NCBI GenBank assembly: GCA_036417435.1
Contig: CM070899.1
Location: 69,942,501 to 70,006,500 of the forward strand
DNA length: 64,000 nucleotides
Reading direction: 5' to 3'
Source of the DNA: Inia geoffrensis
Taxonomy: Eukaryota; Chordata; Mammalia; Artiodactyla; Iniidae
Below are positions 55,913 through 64,000 of this stretch, one piece after another (position 1 is the stretch's first letter; the number at the start of each line of letters is the position of its first letter). The notes under the pieces are model-generated. The model was not told the DNA's origin. It was given only the letters and a program-made list of their open reading frames with translations, and did no database searches. A program made the position numbers and the translations under genes.

Positions 55913-57849
55913 ACAAATAGTTGATAAACTACCCTACATTAAATAAATGTTGGAATAATCTTTCCAAACAAGAAATAATTTTAAAATTGTTGTTTTCAGC
56001 AACTTGCTCCCCCTGTAAAGTTAGCTGCTTACAAAATGAGTGGTTCATTTCACATTCAATACCAAAAGTTAAAAATATTTATAACTAAAGTTATCTGAGT
56101 TAAAGAGATAGGCTCTCCACTTAAATTTCAACTTTCATTGTAAAAATTTTAACTCGAGCAATTATTATTTCTTTGTGTTGTCACTGAAATAGTCTAACAT
56201 AATTCAGGATTAAGACAAATATAGAAAAAAGGAAAATTTTAAGAAAATATTTAAACTTTGACATGTTTATATTAACATTATTATTTAATCCAGAGAAACG
56301 AAAGATAAAAATTTCAGCCACTCCACAAATTATTGCTATGAAGACGTTCCCAAGATACTATGCACCCTGTCTGTGAGTCTTGCATATATATTCCCAGTTT
56401 GGAATTTCCTCATTTTTTATTACATGTCTCTATAACAAGTCATTGTATCTTCTCGATGTTTTTAAAGCATTTCATTTATTCTTGTTATAATATTTAAGAG
56501 TGTTGCAATAACTCTGCACATCTGACATGGGATAAATAGCACCTGTGCTTTGAAGGGAGGCAAGGCCAAGATCAGTCTTTCCTTTGTGGTTTGATAATAA
56601 AACAAAAGGATAGAGAACAGTAGCCAATTTCATGGATGATACTAAGGTGGTAAGAGACTCGATGACTTCACTTTTGTAGCCAGTTAAGAACAGTTATGTC
56701 TGGCAAAATAGAAAGGCAAAATCATTTAAAGCAATACACTACATAGATAAAAAATAATTGATGAGGTATTTTCTTGAATGAACAATTATATTAAGTTGAA
56801 AGAAAAACAATAATGAGAAGTAATAGTTCTATGTTTTAAACACCTGAGTTATACATCAATGCCTAAAATCTCTAATGTAATGACAGTACACTACTGAAGC
56901 TATCACCGATTCAGCTTTTAAAAATCAGTAATTTGCTATTACAATCATTTCAAGATACTTGAAAGATGATATCTGAACAGAATAGATAACATAGAGAGAA
57001 ATTATACCTATAGGTCTTTGATCAGGTAACATAAGGTAGAAAAAATTGTTTAGGATAAAACTTGTCTAGAATATTGAGTTAATGTGACAGCATTTTGCAG
57101 CATATGCATGCTGAAGCATCTTATGCTTTATTCAGAGCACTTGTGAAATCTCCTTATTTTGGTTTATGCCTTTCTCATTTCTTAACTGTGTCTCTTCTAA
57201 GCAGAAAGAAGTGCCTATGTGGTCTACATCTTTATTCCTCAAGTACTCACTTTGAAAAACATATCATCAAAAAGAGAGAAACATGAGAGAAAAAAAATCA
57301 CCATTATGTTTTATATATGAAGAAAAAATTTTCACTAGCTTTGCTTTCAGTTACAGAGTTGGATGTTAAATACAGACTAAATGCAATCATGTTTCAATGA
57401 TTTAGGAATGATTTAAGAATGGAAGCTTTATGTAGAGTTGTATGCAAAGTGTATTTCTATATCTCACATCCTATTATTGAATTGTCATCTATCATGCAAT
57501 AATATGTACAAAACTACTGAAAGGCAAGAAGTAATAAGAATAATACATTTTTGCTGGGAAGAAGTTTGGTTTTATTGCTTCTCCAAGTCTACCCAGAAAA
57601 AACTTTTGATTTGTTTTTCCCTTTCTATTTATTCTTTTATAACCCTGATATTTTGCAAATATTAGGACTTGTCTTAATCCATCATATGTATCTTTGAACT
57701 ATGTTAGATAAGAAGTAAGCATTGATTTGTAAGGCATATTTAAAAGTTAGTTCATGTAGTGTCACACAGTGTTAAAATGGAATAATATGCTTCTTTGAAA
57801 TATGGTATAAATTATACGATGGTATAACTAACAGAATAAAAGAATTGAG
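55913..57849. other. 1.9-kb interval, nothing identified
   Basis: AT-rich. Frames at 57095-57286 and 57438-57665 lack support. No repeat recognised. Confidence 0.45.
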
Positions 57850-58155
57850 TGTTATTTGGTAAAGCCAAATGTGAGAGCAATTTGGCCATTTCCAAAGAAA
57901 TTGAATTTGCCCATGCCTTATGACCCAGAAAGTTCAAATCTGGATGTATAAACATAATATAGAGAAACAGCTGCAGAGGTATATCAGGAATCATGAGGAA
58001 GAGTAGTCACTTGTAGCCTTGTTTATAATAGTGAAAAATTCCCAGCATCGAAATGATCATTAGTAGAAGTATAAATAAATAAATTTACTCAGCGGAATAT
58101 TATACAGCAGGTAAAATGAATGAACTTGTGCTGTATGTAACAACCTGGAAAAATC
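57850..58155 (+). mobile_element. Old L1 ORF2 tail fragment
   Basis: GGTAAAGCCAAATGTGAGAGC, ATTTGCCCATGCCTTATGACC, TTTATAATAGTGAAAAATTC, GCGGAATATTATACAGCAG are the usual C-terminal coding words of an old L1. It stops at the start of an opposed L1 3'UTR. Confidence 0.78.
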
Positions 58156-58365
58156 TTTTTCAGCTTTATTGAGATATAACTGACATATAACATTGTATAT
58201 GTTTAAGGTGTACAACATGATGATTTGATATACCTGCACATTGCAATAACCATGATAAGGTTAGTTAACACATCTATCACATCTATCACCTCACATAATT
58301 ATCTTTTTGTGTGTGGTGAGAACATTAAAATGTTCATTAAATTTAGCTCAATACTGAGTGATATC
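58156..58365 (-). mobile_element. Old L1 3'UTR fragment
   Basis: Reversed L1 3'UTR: TTTTTCAGCTTTATTGAGATA, ACATAACATTGTATATGTTTAAGG, GTACAACATGATGATTTGATA, GGTTAGTTAACACATCTATC. Same type as 31-290. Faces the L1 to its left. Confidence 0.88.
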
Positions 58366-58742
58366 GCATGCCTTCTGAGAAGAGCCAATTTTTCCTCTTG
58401 TTTTATGTTGTCACCTTTTTCTCAATCTTCATCATCATCTGTGATATTCAGCAGGGTTTAATTAACTTAAAACTTATTGCTTCATGACTAATTTTTATAT
58501 TCATGTGCCTCACCTTTATTTCCAGTTAAAATCTGCTTCCTTATCCTACAGGCCTTATCTCACTTCTGTCTAACAAATCTTGCCTTGGGGCTTAGTGTCT
58601 TGGGTCTTAGCAGGTCCCTTACCCATTGCTATTGGCTCTTCTCTGAACTCATTGCAGTTTATATACTGACAGGTACCTAACGATTAACCATAGAATACTG
58701 GACCATTTCCAGTGATCAGCTATTTCATGAATGCCCAGTACT

Positions 58743-58779
58743 GCAGTATTTTGTAGCAAACCAGTATTTTGTAGCAACC
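58743..58779. repeat. Short direct duplication
   Basis: CAGTATTTTGTAGCAA repeated 19 bases apart (from about 58743 and 58762). Confidence 0.88.
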
Positions 58780-58829
58780 AGTCTGTTGTTTTGGGCATCA
58801 CCCTTGGAGTGTTTGAGTTTTTTCCCCCC

Positions 58830-58864
58830 AACTAAGATGATAATATCTTAGTTATCTAAGATAA
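58830..58864. repeat. Overlapping short inverted repeats
   Basis: AACTAAGAT (58830-58838) pairs with ATCTTAGTT (58845-58853), 9 bp. TATCTTAG (58844-58851) also pairs with CTAAGATA (58856-58863), 8 bp, so two hairpins compete for the middle arm. Confidence 0.88.
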
Positions 58865-59095
58865 TAATATTTGCTAACATTTATTATTTACTAAGTAACA
58901 GGCATTGATTGGAGTGCTCTGTGTGTATTAACTCATTTAGTGAACAACAAATCAATATGATAGGTACTATTATTATTCATTTTATAGATGATGAAACTGA
59001 TGCATGGGGAAGTTAAATAAATTGTTGAAAGTCACACCATTGATTTAGCCTCAGACAAACTAGTTTCACTTACATTCTTAACCGCTACTTTATAT
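58865..59095 (-). mobile_element. MIR SINE relic
   Basis: Reversed MIR: ATTTATTATTTACTAAGTAACAGGC, GTGTGTATTAACTCATTTAG, ATAGGTACTATTATTATTC, TTTTATAGATGATGAAACTG, TGAAAGTCACACCATTG, ACATTCTTAACCGCTACTT. Confidence 0.9.
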
Positions 59096-59689
59096 TGACA
59101 TGGTAGCCAAATGATAGGCCATTTGGTATTTATCCTTCAGTTTAGGGTCATGTCAGATGAACTCCTTCTTTCTTTCCCTTAATTTACAAAAGAAGAAAGT
59201 ATGGAAGGTGGGGGCTCTCACTTAAACATACAGAAAAAAGGAATGAATCCTTATCGAATGATGTTATTCACAGTAGCATGACACACAGAGTCCAATAAAC
59301 CCATACTTAGGCTCCACTGTCTTTTCTCTCCAGAAAGAATTTCTAGCATGTCTAAGAGTTTTCTCCAAATATTTTGAGTTGGTGCTTAAATGAATAATTC
59401 CATTCCTCTGCATCATTTTGCTAAGGGTTTGGCTGTCATGGTGAGGTGACACTTGGCTCAGTGGTGCATTGTAATTTGATTCCTACCACCATTCCAATAA
59501 TCTCTTAGGGCCCATGTGCTAGCTCTTAATTATATAAAGAAAAGAACAGTAGTATATTGCTAGGATATTTGTCTAGTAGCTTCAATAGAGGCTAAAAGAA
59601 TCGTGGCTTATGCAAAAGAGAATATTTAGTACTTGCTCATTGAAAAATGTGACTTGGCAGGCTCCATAAGATCATTTATCTTACTTCTC
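59096..59689. other. Unassigned sequence
   Basis: No gene or named repeat. The minus frame at 59264-59452 has no support. Confidence 0.4.
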
Positions 59690-59960
59690 TGTCACCCCCT
59701 TAGGTCCTACCTGCTCCATGCTCGAGTCTGTGGCAAGGATGAAAGAGAAATTGGAGGGCAACATGCTTCTTTTAAGGGCACAGCTAAGAAGTAATATGGA
59801 TTTCTTTTGCTTACATCTCACTGGGCAGAACTGAGTCACATGGCCATAACTAGCTGCAAATGAGGCAGGAAAATGTTATCCCAACCTGGATAACAATGTG
59901 TCCTGCTAAATTTTTATTTCTATTACCAAGTGCTATATCACTAAGAGTAAGAAATGACTA
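59690..59960. mobile_element. Second copy of the unnamed interspersed repeat
   Basis: GCTTACATCTCACTGGGCAG, AACTGAGTCACATGGCCATA, ACTAGCTGCAAATGAGGCAGG share order with the block at 41450-41560. Probably a mammalian retroelement LTR or UTR, name not recalled. Confidence 0.5.
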
Positions 59961-61186
59961 TTGGGGGTATTATTAGCAATCTCAGCCAGTATCTGCAACA
60001 ACATGAACATATTCTCACTGTTAATTGGTCAAGCATAGACTCAAAGAGTCCAAAAGAAGTTTTCATCAGTCCTTTCTTTCAGAGTCAAGTGACAAAAGCC
60101 AGACTCCATAAAGGTACAGAGGTTCATAGTAGAATTTCTATTCTGTTTAATTTAGCCCTGGTCCATCTGTGGAGGGTGGCCCAGTTAGTCCTGGACTCCC
60201 AGGGTAATCTGTAAGTGTGTCTCCCAGGCCTTTTCTCTTCTTCTCTCCTTTCATTTTTTCCCTCACTCATAACATCTTGAACCTGTTGAACACCTTCACT
60301 ATCCCCTACCCAACGTTCTACCTTTCCTTCTGATTGCTTTGTGGCATGACAAGGCTCTTGTTCTTCTGTACTCTGCTACTAAGTAACAAAGGGAGTGCTT
60401 TTTATGCAAAAAGACTGCATGTCTTTCTCATAATCTTCGGTTATTTCAAAAGGCCCATTTCTATTACATTAGCTTCTATGAATACTAACATTCAGGAAGA
60501 GGGTAGGATGAGTATAATCTTCACTAACCCAAAGACTTTAAGACACTCTATTTGCTTTCAATTTTGTTCATAAGCCATCATCCCAGACTTGAGACACTCA
60601 TTATCAGACTACACAAGACCATCTCATACATTTTTTTTGGTATTTTTGGCCTCTTTTCAATATTTATCACTTTTTCTTGGATCTTTTTTATCTCTTGCTA
60701 ATTTTATTTATTTGTTTTAAAAATATTTCTTTCTCATCTATTTATATAAAGGTACACTATGGTTTATTTAATTTTTTATTTTGAATTACTTCTTGAGCTC
60801 AGTCACACATTTACGAAGATTTCTAATTCTGATTCATGTTGTGCTTTTAAGTGTTGTAGCATTTTCTTTGTGTCTTTTAGCTCATTTTCAAAATGTGGTT
60901 TCAGTTTCATTCTGTTTGTGGACTTAGCTTTCTGATGTGGGAAAAATTTATCCTGTTCTTTCTTCTTTTTCTTTGTATAGTACTTTTACATTGAATTTGA
61001 CCTTGATTCTTCTATGTTGTTAATGTTTACATGAAATTAATTTTGCCAGACTTCTAAAAGGAGACAGGGTTCAGGAAAGCGTTTTAATTTCAAAGAGCTT
61101 CCTCTCTTACTGTATAGTGTTCAGAAATAGGCTGGCTTGATTTCTGGGATTTTCTATGTTTTTTTCTTCCTCCAATTGGTTTATAT
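59961..61186. other. 1.2-kb interval, nothing identified
   Basis: AT-rich, T-rich on the plus strand toward 60640-61000. The frames at 59954-60214 and 60334-60573 have no support. Confidence 0.45.
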
Positions 61187-61388
61187 CAGGCATTGGTAAA
61201 GGTTTTTTCTCTCGAGGCCAGGTAATAAATAGTTTAGGCTTTGCAGACTATATAGTCTCTTTTATACCTATTCAACTCTATAGACAATACCTAAGCAAAT
61301 GAGCAGGGCTGTACTCTAATCAGACGTTATTTACAAAAGTAAGTGGCAGGTTGGATTTGGTGCACAAGCCATAGGTTGTCTACCTCTG
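61187..61388 (+). mobile_element. hAT-Charlie-type DNA transposon
   Basis: Strong family words: CAGGCATTGGTAAAGGTTTT, CTCTCGAGGCCAGGTAATAA, ATAGTTTAGGCTTTGCAGAC, TATTCAACTCTATAGACAATAC, GACGTTATTTACAAAAGTAAG, TTGGATTTGGTGCACAAGCC. About 202 bp, non-coding. It looks Charlie1-like, but I am not sure of the subfamily. Confidence 0.85.
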
Positions 61389-61466
61389 GTCCAATTTGTC
61401 CAATAGAAATGAGAACCACAAATATAAAGCACATACATAATTAAAAAGTTTTAATAATCACATTTT

Positions 61467-61611
61467 TTAAACACTGTTTTTTGTTTGTTTGTTTGTTTTG
61501 GCCACACCGTGCAAGCATGCAGGAACTTAGTTCCCCGACCAGGGACTGAACCTATGCCCCCTACAGTGGAAGCATGGAGTCCTAACAACTGGACCACCAG
61601 GGAATTCCCAG
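61467..61611 (-). mobile_element. CHR-related tRNA-derived SINE fragment (older)
   Basis: Reversed short SINE with a (TTTG)n tail at 61480-61500, GGCCACACCGTGCAAGCATG, AACTTAGTTCCCCGACCAGG, GTCCTAACAACTGGACCACC, ending CAGGGAATTCCC. Target duplication TAATCACATTTT at 61455-61466 and 61612-61623 (12 bases, perfect). Confidence 0.93.
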
Positions 61612-61623
61612 TAATCACATTTT

Positions 61624-62339
61624 AGAAAAATGGACAAAAGGTGAAATCAATTTAGTATATTTGATGTAACCCAATATATCCAAACTATTACCGTTTTAAC
61701 ATGTAATCAAATATTTTAAAATTATTAATAAGTTCATTTATAGTTTTTATTCTAAGTCTTCAATATCCATGGTGTATCTTACACTTACAGCACATATCAG
61801 TTCAGACTGGTCTCAGTTAAAAGTGCTCAACAGCGTCACTACAATAGCTATTGGCTACGTTATTGAATAGGGCAGATCTAGACCTTCCCTTTGCTTGTCT
61901 GTGTCTCTTGTCCCTATTTCTCCTCAATATTTATTCCATTCCCTTAATGTTCTCCCCAGTATGGGGCCCCGTCCTGGAAAGGAGCCCTGATGGGTCAGGT
62001 TGATAGCTCATAGAAGCTGTCCAGCCTCAGCCTCTCAGACTCTCCTAGTACTGTTTCCTGCATTCACCTAGAACTGCAAGGCCACAACCCGCTTTGAGGT
62101 TCTCTTGTTCTAAGATATCCAATTGCTTCCTCTGCTTATCCCAGTATCATGCCTTGTGGCTGTTAATGGTTTGTCTCCATCCACTTGCTTACAGTCTGTG
62201 GGATATTTTTCCATCTAGCTTTATTCACCTTTCTTCTTTTATATTTTATTACTTTACCTCATCTTTAACCTTCATCTCTGATTCTGTTCTCATCTCTCTC
62301 CCCTTATTGTAACCTCTTTAAATCTTGGTAAACAGAAAT
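61624..62339. other. Unassigned sequence
   Basis: No gene. The plus frame at 62094-62312 is Ser/Phe/Leu-rich and unsupported. Confidence 0.4.
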
Positions 62340-62465
62340 TAAAAATAAATACTATGAACCCTGTCCCCTCATAAAGATGTTGTGAAGAGCACAGGGAATC
62401 ATGTCTAGGAAAGCACTATGCAAACTCTAAGTTGTTAAATAAATGCAAGAAAAATAAATTTACGG
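62340..62465 (+). mobile_element. MIR SINE 3' relic
   Basis: GATGTTGTGAAGAGCACAGG, AAGCACTATGCAAACTCTAAG and GTTAAATAAATGC are MIR 3'-half words. Confidence 0.55.
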
Positions 62466-64000
62466 AATTCTAAAAAGAAAGAGCTGCCAGATAAGTAGAA
62501 TTTAGCAACCTTGGTACAGGGCTTTCTCTGCTTTAGATGTCTATTTTCTTTTTTCCTAAAATTTATGTAATGAGAATATTTGGCATAACAACCAAACATC
62601 TTCTTAATAATACTGATTGCCTTGGTTTTACACAATTACCTTAAGGTAAGACATTAAATATTTGTGACAATAATTTAATTCAATTCCATTAAAAATTAAA
62701 TGTAATAAAGCCCTTTCTTCTTCATGGGAGAGTCAAAAAAAATCAAACAAAAGAGTAGCACAACTCAAAAAACATTAGGCATTTCAATGATTAAGTAACT
62801 TTATGATTTGTGAAATTTCTGCTTCATTTTTCTCTCTGTAGCTCCTGCTTAATTTTGAGGCTAATAGAGCAAGGAAGTTAACCATATTTCAGTTAGGTCA
62901 AGTTTTTACAGAAAGCATCCCATCTGCAACCTTGGGGATCCAAGCCCTCTTATTTACCTGGTGAGATATTCAGAGAGAATAACCTCTCCTTGAGTTTTTC
63001 AAAGGAAGCCAAGGAGACATGACAAAACATGAGCCAGTGTTGCATCTAAGCTTCAGCTAAATCTTCTTCTGTGGAAGATGACCTCCGCCTCTCTTTCGCC
63101 ATTTAGATATTGTATGAGAACATCTAACAGCACCCAAGTCTCATCCGCAATAGATGACAACAAAACAGACGCTGAAAGATCCAATTCAAGAATCTATTAA
63201 ATCTTTCTGACAATTGTCTACTTCCTGTCAACATATGGTATCAACTTTTCTGTTCCCCTTTCTCTCAGCTGCTCCTTTTTTGGTCTACTTCACTGTTGAA
63301 TATTTTCTACTCCCAAAAAACACAGCGGTCTCCAGAGCTCTCACTCTTGACTCTCTTCTCTTTCCTCCATATGCTTGGGGACATGGGTTCAAGTGAGGCA
63401 CAGCTCACTTCAGGGGTTCATATCATTTTGTCTAATAATAGCTGTGAAGAAATGTTGCACTTCTATATTTAATTTTAGCTGTCTCATAAATGGACCCTGC
63501 ATTAAGTGTACAGGAGCATAGAGACTTGGAAAACAGTATCTTGGTCAATCTCTAATACAAATTGTTATTTATTTTAAGAAAATATAAAGAGTGCTTTTCT
63601 TGTTATGGAAGATTCAATTTAAAAAAAAATTGGAACTCCATTCTAAATTCTTTAGGAAAAAAATTCCTTTAATCCATTTCTATAGTGCTTATGGAAAGCC
63701 AATTACAATTCATTGAGAAATTTGGGGTGTTGACTGTAATTCTACAATTTTCAGAGATTTGATATAACGTGGTAATATATTCAGAAAATATCTGAAGCAC
63801 AAAAATGTTAAACTTTAAGTGTATTTAATGTCAGAGAGCTAAAGGAGTCAAAAATAGTGAATATGTATATCAGCAAAGTGTGTGTTTGAAAGCATTTCAA
63901 AACATTTAATACCAGAGCCCAGATGATATATTACTCATGTCTTTATTACAAAAAGTGATCATATCATAGAAGTAGCACACACACTATGAGCTTTGGTAGT
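62466..64000. other. 1.5-kb interval at the right edge, nothing identified
   Basis: AT-rich. No repeat or exon signature recognised. The plus frame at 63214-63396 is short and unsupported. Confidence 0.45.

Noticed and set aside
1..64000. CRISPR arrays, operons, prophage or plasmid features
   Set aside because: No spaced direct-repeat array, no ribosome binding sites with long frames; composition and repeats are mammalian.

Overview
This window is nuclear DNA from a placental mammal, most likely a cetacean. I find no protein-coding exon, no functional RNA gene and no bacterial-type gene. The base composition is AT-rich. No open frame of appreciable length looks like anything except a transposon relic, a simple repeat or chance. 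The lineage call rests on ten CHR-type, tRNA-derived SINEs plus one related fragment. The young copies begin GGGCTTCCCTGGTGGCGCAG, and this family is shared by whales, hippos and ruminants. The near-identical long GC-rich form seen here is typical of whales and dolphins, and I see no ruminant-specific Bov-B or Bov-tA copies. The species is an inference.

Layout. 0-17.9 kb: old background (MIR, L2, a MER2 DNA transposon, old L1 tails), one solo retroviral-type LTR inserted into an L2 (5.08-5.56 kb), and three young SINEs. 17.9-24.5 kb: a nearly complete L1 on the minus strand with poly(A) tail, 3'UTR, broken ORF2, broken ORF1 and much of the GC-rich 5'UTR. 25.5-34.4 kb: a nested pile-up. An old L1 tail interrupts a MaLR-type LTR, a young 1-kb L1 interrupts an ancient L1, and two SINEs interrupt ancient L1 sequence. 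34.5-43.3 kb: five more CHR SINEs among L2, MER5A, MER20 and a MaLR LTR. 43.3-64 kb: mostly unassigned AT-rich sequence with scattered MIR/L2/MER5A/hAT relics and simple repeats.

Nothing here works together as a pathway. The layers record successive retrotransposition: L2/MIR first, then MaLR, old L1M and DNA transposons, then young L1 and CHR SINEs. Young insertions keep target-site duplications and old ones do not. The SINEs have no enzymes of their own, and L1 ORF2 type machinery is the presumed source of their mobility.

The most unusual structure is a pair of abutting perfect hairpins (8047-8118) inside an L2 relic, best explained by template switching. I found no convincing new biological system. 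Family names come from remembered consensus sequences and boundaries are approximate (often within 10-30 bases, more for the oldest elements).
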